Source: Gloeopeniophorella convolvens (Eukaryota > Basidiomycota > Agaricomycetes > Russulales). From it: DNA of 64,000 bases. The translations under genes were made by a program, and so were the position numbers. The stretch lies in assembly GCA_022496205.1 (NCBI GenBank), contig WTXD01000025.1, positions 124,001-188,000 of the forward strand, in the 5' to 3' direction. Below the pieces are notes generated by a model that was given only the letters and a program-made list of their open reading frames with translations, did no database searches and was not told the origin of the DNA. Shown one piece after another: positions 10,917 to 24,089 of the stretch (the first letter of the stretch is position 1; the number at the start of each line of letters is the position of its first letter).

Positions 10917-12536
10917 GATGCTGATGGCTGGGATATAAAGGAATAGATATTATGCATCAATGACCGCTCATATACTCGTACAATACGTGCTGTGCGCCAG
11001 TAGCCTCAGCCCGCAGTTGGGCCTGGTAATATCCGAGGATGCGCCTTTCACTGAATCAATTGCGTAGTCTCCGCAGCTGTCAAAGCGCAGTTCGGAAAGA
11101 AGAGAAGTCAGTGCTGCGCACTGGCAAGAACTTGATAAGAGGCCACGCGGTGCGTCGTTGTGGATGCGAGTCTGGTATCAAATAAATTACTTCACCGCCA
11201 ATCGGTAGAAGTCTCCGCCCATTTGGGTGCATTTGTCTGTGCATTGACAATTAGACCTCGGGGTGTGCGCACGTATCTGTCGGGCCTGATCGGGCTCGTG
11301 AGTTTCTTTCACGATTTGAATCCCAAGGTGTCGAAGGAATTAGTACGATTCTGTCACTATACCCTTGAGCCTCTGCAAGTATCGAGAACACGTCGGCAGC
11401 GTACTCTGCAGAGTTGCCAGCCTGTTCGTTTAACAGAAGTACAGGGACCGGTCGAGACGACAGAGGCCAAACCCAGACCTAAAAACCTGGGGCGACGTGC
11501 CATGCTCCTATTTGCGAAGCGGACACGTACGATATCCTGGGTCGTGTCGGACGTCCATATCTTCCTCTAGACATCAGATACTCACAGCTCCAAGTCCGCT
11601 CCCCGCAAAATACGCTTGGCGTCCAGTCCAGAAGAGGGGGACCTGATAGGAACGTCTGCACGCATCTTGCTAGAGCCAGAGGCTTGTGGTAGGTAATGGT
11701 TTCGGTCCGATGGGATGCTGCCACACAAACGCAATTCATCAGGATATGCTCAACCGTGGTCAACGTCGTGGAGGGCAGACGTAAGAGGTCAGTGGAGGCC
11801 ACCAGTCCAACGAGTGATCACGGGCACTTACACGTATATTGAGTCAAGAGTTCGACTATTGACTGAAGAGAGCGACCACTATCAGCCGCTCGAGGAGCGC
11901 CACCCTTGACAGCAGGAGCCCTGCTCACCTCCGAAGGCAATGGCAGCCCTCATCGGGGGGCATTTTCGTCATTGTGTTGGGATCGCGTGATGTACCGGGA
12001 GTTTAGATGGATATCCCTGTGTATATGTACAGGCCGCGCCCGGGACAGCAATGACGTGAAGCGGACAGTCGCTCGCCAAGGATCCGAGGTAATAGAAGGT
12101 CCAGACAGCGACGCACCCGGGGCTGCTGCGCACCCCCGTGCGGGTCCGATGGTGGCACGTGTGCTCTCCAGGATCCCACGGCACCGTCCGTCTCACGTTC
12201 GTCAGCGTTCATCTCATGACTGCTTCGCGCACTGATTACCAAAGGCTGTTGCTGCGGATGCGACATCGTTGATGTACTGTGTTGCATCGAAGCATCTACG
12301 CCGCAGTCTGAGGCGTTCTCAGGGGGTGCGCGATAGCGCAGCTAGCCTCCTCAATCACACGGCACCATTCGATACCCACTTTTGGACCCGCAGAAGGCAC
12401 CGATGACCCCTCGTGAACACATATCAAGCACCATGTCGGGACGGTCGGTGTTGACCGCAGCAAGGGTTTCAAATCCTTGCGCACGCAGGAGCGAACGTCC
12501 TCAAGTCTTGCTATTCAGTGGCGAAGGTATTCCTCG
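10917..12536. other. Intergenic upstream of Argonaute
   Basis: No gene recognised. The longest plus-strand frame (11160-11570, 136 codons) has no family features. It probably includes the promoter of the Argonaute gene near its right end. Confidence 0.5.
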
Positions 12537-12544
12537 TATATATA
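12537..12544 (+). promoter_or_regulatory. TATA-like element of Argonaute
   Basis: TATATATA 53 bp upstream of the chosen ATG at 12597, the nearest AT-rich core in a mostly mixed-composition flank. Confidence 0.4.
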
Positions 12545-12596
12545 GAGTCCGCCATCTTCTTACTTATCAAACTATACTACCCAGTAGATTTTGTCC

Positions 12597-15500
12597 ATGC
12601 CTCCTAGAGCTTCTCCTACGGATCCCGCTCGTGGTGGCCGTGGTGGTCGTGGTGGCCGCGGTGGCCGTGGTGGCGACCGAGGTGCCCCTCGCGGCCGCGG
12701 TCGCGGGGGTCCTGGTCGCGGCCGTGGAGGGTCTCCTCCACTTGAAGGACCTCCTCCACCTGGAGGGCCTCCTCCACCTGGAGGGCCTCCTCAGCGCGGT
12801 GCTCCTCCTCAGCGCGGTGGGCTACCACCCCGCGGCGGTCCACCGCCCCCCGGCGGTCCGCCACCCCGCGGCGGTCCGCCACCCCGCGGTGGTCCACCAC
12901 CCGCGGTGGTCCTCGTGGTGGTCGCGGTGGTCGCGGTGGTCCTCCTCCGGGTGGTCCCCCTGGCGGTGGCTACCCTCCTCAGGCTGCCCCTCCTGCGGCA
13001 GGCGGCGCAGCAGCCCCGCGGGCTCTTCCTGCTCCTCATGTCCACTCAATTGGCGTGAAGCGTCCAGGTTACGGTACAGCCGGACGCCCAATTGAGGTAA
13101 CCACAAATCATTACCCAGTCAAGCTCGACCAGGGCACAATATATCACTACGATGGCACGTCCTTCCCGTTTCCTTCATACCCAGGTCTAATATATGCCCG
13201 GCGCCTTCTGTTACTATAATCCAGTCGGTAAGCATTCTCCCTGCTCCCCCACCTCGTACCAATCAGTTTCTCTATAGTCATCGTTTCGAGAGCTGGAAAG
13301 CCTCTCCCGGCTGCTGCAAATTTTGAGATCATAACAGCTCTGCAAATGGACGTCGAGCGTGATCTCTTCCCGAGACCTGGAGTATACGACGGCCGTAAGA
13401 ACTTTTTCACCTCGTTCGAGCTCCCGTTCGAGTCAGGCTCCCGTGAGGTAAGATCTCGGGTTGCCTCTGTGTGGCTACTCTGACGTTTGAGAAGTTCGTG
13501 GTACCTCTCGGCGGTCGCTCGTCAGAAGAGCAACCCAGCACTCGCCGGCCTCGGGAATACACAGTTCGGCTCACCCATGTCGCGTCAATCAACCCTGAGT
13601 GAGCGGCATATCTACTATTCGTGGAGAAGTGTCTTCATGTAACTTTCAGGGTTCTCCAGCGGTTCCTAAAGGGTGAACAGAGCCACGACAACGCTGTCCT
13701 TACGGCTATCACAGTGCGTGCAGCTTAAGCCAGTAAATTTCTAGCTGATGTTGTGAATCAGGCTCTCAATGTTGTCGTTCGCATGGGACCAAATTTGCGG
13801 TATCCCTTCAACGTTCGGTCCTTCTTTGCGGATAGAGAAACAAGGGCCATTGGCGGTGGGATCGTTCTCTGGCGCGGGTACTTCCAATCCGTACGGCCGG
13901 CAATCGGTCGTATGTTGATTAACCTCGACATCTCAACGGGCGCGATGTACAAGCCCGGTCCACTGATCCCTTTGGCGTTGGAGGTTTTGGGCCAACCCGA
14001 CCCAAATGCGCTCTCGCCACGCCGCGGGCTCCCCGACCGCGCGCGTATGCATTTGCAGCGCTTCATTTCCGGTATCAAGGTCACGACACCGCATAACCAG
14101 CGCGACGGGAACGCAGCTCCAAGACCTCGTGTGGTGAAGAAGCTCAGCCGCGAGGGCGCTAGGGACTTGTCTTTCGAGCTTGCAGATGGCCAATCTACTA
14201 CAGTCGCGGATTATTTCCGGACGGTGCTGAACGGGCCATTGCGGTATCCAGACGTACTCTGCGTCGAGGTCTGTTTTCCGATCGCTTCGCAAGTCACGCT
14301 TTCTCTAACCTAATGACTATGCAGCTCTCGTCTGGGGCCCTAATACCCCTGGAACTCTGCCATGTTCCGCCTGGCCAGATCATACGCAAGCAGATCCCGC
14401 CCGAAAAAACCAATGATGTACTCAATTTTGCATCGAAGCGTCCGCCCGACCGCTTGGCGAGTATACGTGACGGATTCGGCGTAAGTTCAACCTAGAAAGG
14501 CCGTCGTTGGTCTACTTTCTGACTGTCAGTCAGGTGCTCGAGTACGGCCAATCAGAATACGTTCGTCAATTTGGCATGACTGTAGGACAAGAAACGCTTG
14601 GGTTTAAAGCACGCGTCATCAGCCCTCCCACGCTGAAGTACAGCCCTGAATCAAGACAGCCAACTGTCGTACGCATTTTTTTCCTGAGCCCCGACGAACA
14701 AAATCTCACCACCCCGCACGTAGAAGCCGAGAGATGGTGCATGGAACTTGTAGGTCGCCCCACCCTCTACTCATCACCCGGAGATGAACTCTTATACGAA
14801 GGATTGACAAGATCATGTTCACGCCGTCCTCAGTGACTAATTGGATTGTTATCATATACGAGCGCAAGCAGCGCTTCGGACAGCAAACTGCCGACCAGAT
14901 GATAGCTGGTTTCGCCAGTGGTTGCGAGACAGTTGGTATAATCGTGTTCCTATCGGTCTGCGGAGTATCGTTCTGATTTCAGAGTCTTCAGGGATAAAGA
15001 TTCCAGCCAATCCATCGCTTGTGAAATGGGAGTCTGGCCAGGGCAATATTGGTCGGGTTCGTTGTCTCCACCCCTTGCGGTTCATATGGTTGACCTAATA
15101 TGACTAGCAACTCAATACGGCGATCGGCGAGTCTCAAAGAGCCTCGGGATCGGTTCCTACACTTATCGTGGTGGTTCTCCCCGAGGGCGGCAATGACATA
15201 TATACTGCTGTGAAACAGTGAGTGTATGTCATAAGTACCTTTGGTACATACGCTCATTGTACCGAAGTTACGGAGACGTCTCTGTGGGTATTTCCTCTGT
15301 CATTTCCGTTCCTTCTGGAAAATACTCACTCGATCTTAGGCTGGCATCGTCACACAGTGCATGAAATCGGCGAAGTGCACCCGCGCAAGGCCTCAGTATT
15401 ACGCCAACATCACTCTTAAGTAAATGACCTGGAAATAATACTGATCCTCGGTTTGACTGACGCCATACCACAGGGTCAATGCGAAGCTTGGTGGTATCAA

Positions 15501-16674
15501 CGCTGTTCCGGAGCCCCGGGAAGTTTCCTTCCTGACAGATCGTGCAAATCCGACCATGGTCATAGGTACGCTTCGCTTGAGCACACCGTTGAGGCGGGGA
15601 CTGAACTATGCTTCGACTTATCAGGTGCAGACGTCATGCACCCCGCTCCTGGTTCTATTGGACGCCCGTCCTTCACGTCCGTGGTCGGAAGTATCGATAC
15701 CAATGCTGTTCGTTATGCTGCGACCATCCGAGTACAGGACCGCCGTCAAGAGTTGATCGAAGACATGGAATCTATGTGCACTGTATGTATATATACACCT
15801 CTACATGGGAAATCATTAATTGAGGGCTCGTCAGGACGTTTTGAAACAATTCAAGGACACGGCGGGGGCCTACCCGAGACGGATTCTATTCTACCGCGGT
15901 TGGTACAGCCTCGGCCGTTCCTGGGGACAGTGTTGATGGTGCCATAGATGGTGTATCCGAGGGCGAATTCGCCCAGGTCATCGAAACGGAGCTTCCACGG
16001 ATCCGGAGTAAGTCTCCCGAACCAACAATCTTCTCCTCATTCTGACTCTCTCAGGCGCATGCACGAAACTGGGCTTTAATCCGACCATCACACTCATCGT
16101 CGTCGGGAAGCGGCATCACGTCCGTTTCTTCCCGCGCCTTGAACGCGACGCCGACCGAAGTGGGAACTGTCCCGCTGGCACGGTGGTAGACAGTGATATT
16201 GGCAACCCTGTTGAGTTCGACTACTACCTCCAGAGCCACGGTGGCATACTTGGGACTAGCCGGCCCGCGCATTACAACATCTTGCTGGACGAGAACGGCT
16301 TCACGTATGTCAATGTCAATTCTTGCTCGATCTCGGTTCTTATGATGTGTACAGCGTCGACGGTCTGCAATCGCTGTCATACGCGCTGTGCCACATGTAC
16401 GCCCGCGCGACGCGTTCGGTGTCGATCCCGGCGCCAGTATATTGTACGTCTTTGCAACGTCCTTCGTAACGTTTTATACTGATAAACTTGATATAGACGC
16501 GGATATCGTATGCGCCCGCGCTAAACACCACTTCAATCCGCAAGATAACCAAGAACTGTTCATGTCGGATACGGCAACAAACACCACGGACTCCGCGGCG
16601 ATTACTTGACGAAGTTCCGGTCTGCGTTCAAGCAGACCCACGACCGACAGAAGAAGCTCATGTACTTCTGTTGA
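12597..16674 (+). CDS. Argonaute, RGG-rich N-terminus
   Basis: About 21 exons: 12597..12905, 12983..13154, (13225..13227), 13278..13447, 13495..13598, 13650..13713, 13762..14268, 14325..14480, 14534..14668, 14724..14749, 14802..14935, 14983..15056, 15108..15217, 15268..15283, 15340..15419, 15474..15565, 15625..15782, 15835..15898, 15948..16007, 16055..16304, 16355..16443, 16497..16674. The order is an RGG/PPGG tail, N domain (VDIHYD-like IYHYD, VYDGRKN), PAZ ([12 protein letters not shown]), Mid (KPRDGAWNL) and PIWI. PIWI catalytic candidates are D in GADVMHP, E near QELIEDM, D in FYRDGVSEG and D in YADIVCARA, a DEDD set. Argonautes use small RNAs to guide silencing. Oddities: a one-base gap or extra intron near 12903, and one missing base near 16590-16600 that hides the usual ...KLMYFC end and gives an early stop at 16611 if real. 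The start is set by the first ATG before the RGG run. Confidence 0.88.
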
Positions 16675-19600
16675 TGTTCTCCTGCACGAACACAAACTCT
16701 CCTAAGCGACGATGTTCTGAACCTCTATCCATCCCACATATCGCCTTCACGCCCTCATACGTAGTTAGCCACTCAGTAGTACTACAAATAGCACAAGCAA
16801 ATGCAGCAGATTCGTATATGGCTCCAGGAAGGTGTTCTCACTGCTAGAGGTATCTCGCGACGCTTGGACAACTGCTACTCCGAGAAATAGCCACCTGGGG
16901 AGGCTTGGTTCTACCTTCAGCACTTGCGTCGATACCAATCATACCAGGATGTTCCTGGCCCTCCGATTATAACACGAGCCCGAGAATGCGCGGCTGCTGC
17001 CCTCCGAGAGTTAAGCACGGCCAATTGAAATACGCTTGATATATGGGCCTCGGTCCTTACTGGTCGGGTTAGCTGAGGCGGTTGTGGAGGGCATCGAGAG
17101 GATCTCGTTAGCGTCATTGGCGCCTGACCGCACAGCTTGTCTACCTCGACTGGGCAACGCACGCGACAAGGTTCTTGAAGCTCGAAATGTGAAAAATAGC
17201 TCTCAATGAGAATTAAATTCCTTGGGGACGGGAGCTGTGGGTACTTGCAGTCAGGAAAACTGGGGTTCTGGCAAAGAGAAGCCACGCACCGACTTTACGC
17301 CCTCATATCATTGTACCCTTCGTCGATGTGCGCATCGCTGTGTTGCCCAGTGGCGACATTGTACAGCACTTCAATGGAGTACTGTTCGGATGATATTCAT
17401 GATGGAAGGTACGCGTATACGGAGAGGTACGTACCCTTAGATCTACCCGGGCCAACTCTCAGTCGCGGCCGATAGCACTATAAAACCAAAGAAAAAAAAC
17501 ATATCGACGGACTCTCGTGTTCGCTTGTTGGAGTCCGGTCTGACAAGTAGCTTCTCGGCGTACTTCGGACGGAGCTATCTTTACAGGATCATGGCTCCGA
17601 TGACATGGGGACACGAGAGGCGAGGGAAGGCCGCGCGGGGTTGCGGTATCGAAGGCATCGCCGTTACCAATGAGTAGAGTCAGACGCTACTTTGAGGCAG
17701 TTTGCATGTTTCATCGGATATGGGGGAGGAACAAGAAAGTCCACCACCTGTGACGACTGATTGGACTGACACCACAGAGGCAGGTTGTGCATGATAGCAG
17801 ATTGTTTCGCGTTTCAAAGATAAGGATGAGTCGATAGCCAGCGCGTAGAAAGTGCGAGGAGCGGGTTGGGAATAGTTGACAAAGATCTGAGAGATGGTTC
17901 ATTCCGGGTCTTCACGCATCCTCGCGCTCCACCATTCGTCTCCGGTTGACGCCGGTTGGGTCTCACGCCGCTGGCAGCGACAGCCGCGTCTACATTGTTC
18001 ACCGTTCAAGTGTTATTCCCCTCTTCCTACTACATCTATCCCAAAAGGGACTACATCGGAGCCACGTCCCAGAGATGCCTCAATGCCACGTCCAGTCGCC
18101 GCAATGAGCTGCGACAACGATCACGCGCCCGCTGTTCAAGTCGTCGCGTGCCGAGCATTCGGAGTGGTATTGGACGACGAGACGCTGCGGGTTGGGTACT
18201 CACGCACGTGGACGAGAGAGCGTCTTGCGAGCCGCTCGCCGTCGTTCGCTTGCTCGGCGCCGCGCCCGCGCGCGTCGTCGGTCGTGCGGGGCGCCTCCTG
18301 CCGTCGTACGAACCTCGCCGACGTCAACCTCGCCATCCTTACGACTGCTCACGCAACCGCGTGAGCGTTGGGCAGCGATCTGCGGCGGCGCCAGGATGCA
18401 CCGGCGTGCGCTGCATTCTATGTGGGTCCGCTTGTAGGTGGGCCCTTGTGGGTCTTGCGGATGACTGAGGTCGCGAGCGGTCAAGGCTGAGCCCGCCAGG
18501 GCTTCAATTAGGCGTTTATCAGGAGGCGCGGGCGCGCAGACGGTCTTCTGGATTGAGGCATGGACTTGCTTGGGGCGGAGGTGCGCACTGGGGAAGACAC
18601 AGAGTCTGATGTGCCGTGATAGTTGAACGGAATTGCCAGCACTGGAACGTCAGTCGGTCTCCCAAATTGCATTGGACTGCGCTATCTTGCGGATCGCATG
18701 ACACCGCGAGACCTGGTGACTGAGCTCGGTGAGGGAGAGGGTACTGCGGATCGCGTAAGTATGCGCTCAGAAAGCTGGAGCGTCGAGTAGGAGTTGCGGC
18801 ATCGGGTGGTCGAAGAGTCACCTAGATTGAGCGTGCGGTATGCGAGGAAGCATGTGCCATTACTGCACAGCGTGTGCGGGGCTTGATGGGGGCACACTAG
18901 ACCACCGAATGTCAGCTTGGTGGGGTCGTACACTGCCTAGGCCACCTTGTTCGACAAGATTAGACGCTAAGCTGCTGTAATTGTAGGTCGTGTCGAATCG
19001 TCCCGGCCAGCAGACTCAACCCACGGCCAACGGATCGAATGACAATAGTCGTGAGACAGTCCCGCTTCATAGATGGTCATGGAGATATGGGGGTGGAGTA
19101 TAGATGTTCATGAACGCCCTGACGTGAGGCTTCGCTCTTGGTTCCTTGGTGGGGCCATGGAGATCTGAGTGCGTACTCCGAGAAGCTGTAGCCAGCGGAG
19201 GCAAGACGATCGCAGGTGGGGCTTGTCGTTGGAGTGCTACTGGTGCTGTGTCTGCTTCGAGAGGACTCCTCGGCAGAGGGTACGCAGTCATTCTGGGCTT
19301 CGATTGCGTCCATTCCAGCGCCACGCGAGCCAAGATTGGTCGAGATTGTGTGGTCCAAGTCCAGATTTCGAAAGACTCTTTCCGTGAAGGCGTCGACGCT
19401 GAACCCACATCACACGCCGAGTGGTTCTAAGACAAAGATTGTAGTAAATGTCGACGGTCGGGTGCTGGGCGCGACGCTGTCCAGGCGCAGAAAGATAAGG
19501 ACGTCGGGGCTATTCGGACGTAAATCATAGGCCGAGGCAATGATGATAGGGACGCGAACCTTCGCAGAGCGCCGGCCGCCCCAATCAAGCAGAGCGCAAC

Positions 19601-21490
19601 GATGAGAATGGCTTCGTGCGCTGATCGCGCGGTTAGCGGGATGCGTCACGCTAGCCTCATACGAGGCACTCGAGTGATCCAGTCCCACGACGAGGTATCA
19701 GCTGCGTTCTGCATGCTTGTCTGCATTCGAGTTCAAACATGAGGTAGCCAGCAACTGCGACGCGCCGCTCTAGACGTACGGCTGGGTCGATGCGGCGGAG
19801 ATAGAACGATCGTGTTTGAGCAGCCGGGTCCCAAGCCGGGAGGACGCACGGTCGTGGGTACTGACAACGTTCGTCAGATAAAGTCGCGAGATGACGCACG
19901 CAGATCTATGCGATTGACAAGTCCGGTTGCAGGCAAGTTGGGTATGGTGCTTTCCCTCTGTCCGTTTCAGAAAGCAACCTCCGCAGACATGTGGAAGGCG
20001 GCGCAGTTGGGAGAGGGGCTGTGGAGCTGTGGGTTAGCTGTCGAGGAAGTTGGCGCTGCCGCGATATGGGCAAGGGACAGAGGCAGCCGCGCCGCCCCCG
20101 CCCTAGTAGTGCGTCGCTGGGACGAGGCGGAGCGGGTGGCCCATGAGTGAATAGGATATGCAAATACAAATGCAAGGGAATGGAGACGGCTGAAGGAGGA
20201 AGCGCTGTTCTGATCAGAAGCAAGTCGGTGTGTTCAGAATGGAGAACACAGGTTGACCAACTCGTTCTAGACGACCGGGGTGTCTGATGGAGGCCGTCGT
20301 GTGTAAAGTCCCGACAATGAGATTGCGCTCGTTGGCTGCGTCCGAGACTCGAGAGCGTGCGCATGCGAGGGCTCGCTGGAAGCCACTGGATTCGTCCGAC
20401 CTTATCCGACTGATAGACTGTCATGTCAGGGACAGTCTGGGGCTGTGTTCGATATCCGAATTCGAGGCCGAGACCGATGTTATCTGATTAGTCAGCAGCC
20501 GAGGTGAAATTGGCCGATTTTGGGCGAATTTTGCTGGTTTTCTTGGTCTCGTTCGTTTCCCGTTTGCTCGCTCGCTGTGCGCCGCGACGTTGACGACCGC
20601 TGTGCACGTTCCATTCGGTGCCAGGACCCACCGACGACAGCGACATACCTCGGATTACTCGCAGGTCAAGTCGTCAGTAATCAACCCCGATCAGTGTCCA
20701 GAGTTCAAACGTGAGCTGACCGCGGTTTCAACCATTTTCACGATCCATCTGGCATTGACCCCCTCGTTCCTACCTCAGTACCCCCCGCTCTTTTATTAAC
20801 CCCCGCCAGGGTCCAGTGTCCTCTTTGTGGTCCATCCATCTTGGCCAGGCGCATAGCGTAGCTCGGACATTTTCCCTACTGGTCCTGTTTATCTTCGGCC
20901 TTTCGCCCCGTATGTTCTCCTCTCGGCGCCACCGCCCAGTCACTCATCCGTTTTTATCAGACCATATCGAGGCTTTCGACCACCTTCGTCCCTGCCCCCT
21001 TCCCGAGGTATCAGTTTTGTCCCTCCCGTCTGGCGTCGTCCAGCTCACGCTCGTCTTCTCCCGACGTCGGCTCGCCAGCTCACTCCCGTCAGCCTCGCCT
21101 TCGTAACGCTTTTGCCTAAAGTCGTTATCAAACTTCGGGCATCTCAGACGCTCATCAGGGACAGAAATCAACCCGCGCCATCCGTTTTCAACAGTGCTTC
21201 CTTCTCCATTGTACCAATCCGGCTTGCCGCGCCTGCATCCGACACTTCCGCACTGGTCGGTATTTTCCGCTCAAAACCTTCCTCCCCCCCGTTAGCTTAT
21301 CTCCACTTCTCTCCTCCAGTTCTCCTTCATCCACTTGCCAACCCAGGGATATTCTCCCTGTTGACGGCCTGACTGCCCATTCCAGTAGGAGAAGGTACGC
21401 CACTCGTCGTGGTTCTTTGCCATGATTTCGAATTCATTTCTTCTTCGTTTCCCATCATTATAGGGACGAAGGATCTTCTTGGTCAGCCAT
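16675..21490. other. Gene-poor tract of 4.8 kb
   Basis: Many short overlapping frames on both strands, none with recognisable motifs or a consistent spliced model. The plus frame ending at 18364 and the minus frames at 19410-19899 are the longest conceptual products but resemble no family I know. From about 20500 the plus strand becomes pyrimidine-rich, probably the promoter and leader of the gene at 21544. Confidence 0.45.
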
Positions 21491-21543
21491 TATAAACGCT
21501 CTCCCGTCCACCCGCGCGCATCTGCATTCCCCTTCCCTCTGCA

Positions 21544-24089
21544 ATGACCTCCACGGTACTAGCAACCCATGAAAACACACTATCGCTAGATGTTCACTAC
21601 TCGCGCAACTCCTCGGCAGCCCCCCTCCCTCTGATCCCACGACGGCCCTCTTCTGCCCCCAGTTCGCGTCGCGTCTCCCCCCTTGTTACCCCCATCGCGG
21701 ATGGTCACTCTTCTGGCGTGATTTTTACCCGGGCGAGTCCACCAACGACCCCAGCTTTCTCGAACGTCGTCCCCGGTGCGGTTAAAGTTCAGCCGCCAAC
21801 GCCACCCTATACCACGGAGTCCAATTCCAAGATCACCTCGTCCTCGTCCTCGTCCTCGCACTCCCCCTCGCCACTGGGATCTGACAGCCAGTCCTTCACC
21901 TCCACTATTCTTCCCAGGCGTGTCCATGGCCGTCGTTTCCCTACCCTACGTCCCCCAGAACGCTCAACTCCTACACCCTCTCGTGCGGATTCAGACGATG
22001 ACACACCCCGAGGGCCCCGGCAAACTGCAAATCCCGCATTTACGCGCAATCTTTCCGAGTCGCATGTCCATGCTCTTGCAGCGGCCGCCGTCGCGCGCGC
22101 TGAGCCTTCACCTTCTTTGATCAGGAAAAAATCGGGCGAGCCGCTCAGGTCATCGCTCAAGGGGAAGCGCACGCCAGTTCGAGGCCCCTTGACCATCGTC
22201 ACAGATCCCGCTGGTCTGGGTTCGTCGAAGAGCGCACCAGCAACGCCGGCACACAAGGGCGTACGCTTTGATGCACACTTGGAGCACGTAAAGCTTTTCC
22301 TGGCGGAGCAAAAGCCTCTTGCAGTCTCACGTGATGGAAGCCCGACGGACACGAGCGGAACAGATTCGGAGTTCCCGCCATTCATTTATGGTGGCGAGGA
22401 CGACTCAAGTGACCGTGTCCTTGTCATGCATCGCATCGATATCCCCCTTTCCCCTCCTCTCCTTGAGGATACCCGTGACGTAGCGGTCGAGAGTGTCGAT
22501 CTGGTCGGCAACGCTATAGAGGGTATCGTCCGCGTTCGCAACCTTGCTTTCGAGAAGTGGGTCGCGGTACGCTTCACCCTGGACAAGTGGCAGACAACGT
22601 CGGAAGTCACGGCAAGATACCGGGAGTCATTCCCCGGCGGCACTGTGGACCGCTTCGCGTTTGTGATCAGGCTGGCGGACGTTCTTGCGCGCTCGGACGA
22701 GAAGACGCTGTTCCTCGCGGTCCGATACTCCGTTGCAGGGCGCGAGATCTGGGACAACAACGGCGGGCGTAACTATCAGGTGCGCATAACGCGCGAGAAG
22801 AAGGCGAAGCCACAAGAGAAGAAAGCGGCCGAAGAGAAGTCTTCGGCACTCTCCCACGCAGATGATATCGCGGACCTAAGGAGCAAGCTCGAGCAGGTGG
22901 TAAAGCATGGCCGCACATCTGAGACGATCGGCGGCATCCTCGCCCATCATTCACGTCGCCGCTGGGAATCGCCGTCACCAACGCCCAGCCCCCCGGCGCG
23001 GGACACAACGTCGGGCTTCAAGGCAGAAGGTTCACTCGCAGCGCGGTACGACTTCGCGGCGTCGTTGCGCACACCATGGCGCGCCCCAGTGGTACCTTCA
23101 TCACCTCTTCACACGCGGACGAGCACGTACCCCTCTGCCTTGCCGAACTCGGTGCCGTGGCCGCACTCCCCGCGGGTCTCCCGCGGCTCACCCCGCGACA
23201 GCGCCAACAGCGAGATTCGCACGTCGTACTTCCCTGATCGCGATTCAGACCCTGACCGCGACTCGGACGACGCTATCATACTTGTGCCGTCGCTGCGCCG
23301 TGCGGGTGCAGGCGCTGGCTCAATCTCGAATGGACGCAAGCACACGCGCGGCGGAGTGATCGAGTTCGCGGCTGCGTCCGGTGTCAAGCGCACGCCACCG
23401 ACCTCACCGTTCGAGAGCCCCGTGCTGCCATCTGCGATACTCCCTGCTCCTGCGCCCACCCCTGCGACGCCTCCATTTGCGCGCTTCAACTCGTTCCCAC
23501 CCCGGTCGCCTCCGCGGTCATACATCCAGGCGCCGGATTGGGTACGTAACGTGAGCGAGGGGAGCACACCGTCGATCACGAGCAGCTCGTCTTCGCGTTC
23601 GGGGAGCCCGAGTCCAACCCCGAGCCCAAGCCTTGAAGAGCCGGAACCTGCAGCGCACCTCACGGTGCCTGCCACGAAGGTTGGCGAGCAGAGGCGGGAT
23701 TCCCCGATCCACCACCTCAGTGATTACAATATGCTCTTGAACCGGTACGCATAACACTCTCAGTAACACGGCGCGCGGTCTGACAGTCCCATCCTAGGTT
23801 CTGCTTCTACACAGGCTCAGGACCTGAGGGAATGCTTGAGCATTCGGAGTTCATCCCACGCTCGCACTCTGCGTCCAGCGTCGAGGAGTTCTTGTCTGCA
23901 GGCCAGTCGCCACCGCTTGGTGGCCTCTCATTCCGCACCGGCTCTCCCTTCTCGACACCCCGTGCACACGGACGGACCCCGGCATCCGCGTCAGATGATG
24001 AGTTCCAGCGCAGCGGTTCTGCTACGCCCACCGGTCCCACAATTCGCCATACCCCTCACACCCCACCCATTGCGCCTCTCCTGTTCTGA
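21544..24089 (+). CDS. CBM21-domain PP1 regulatory subunit (Gac1-like)
   Basis: join(21544..23744,23798..24089), 830 aa. The 53-bp intron (GTACGC to CCTAG) joins LLNR to FCFYTG in frame. An RVxF-type docking motif for protein phosphatase 1 (KGVRFDA) is at about residue 238. A CBM21 carbohydrate-binding domain spans about residues 315-412, with GIVRVRNLAFEKWVAVRFTLDKW, DRFAFVI and EIWDNNGGRNYQV, the last being the most conserved family signature. Proteins of this type (yeast Gac1, animal glycogen-targeting subunits) bring PP1 to glycogen and promote glycogen synthesis; that role is inferred from the two motifs. The rest is Ser/Pro-rich and likely disordered. TATAAA at 21491 is close to the ATG. 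The FCFYTG exon 2 start supports this splice. Confidence 0.85.

Noticed and set aside
10721..10960. Minus-strand frame of 79 codons
   Set aside because: It spans tRNA-Val; the WLSHLSNTQKVPGSSPGRI-like product is a typical translated tRNA.
11160..11570. Plus-strand frame of 136 codons upstream of Argonaute
   Set aside because: No recognisable domain, and no supporting promoter or splice sites.
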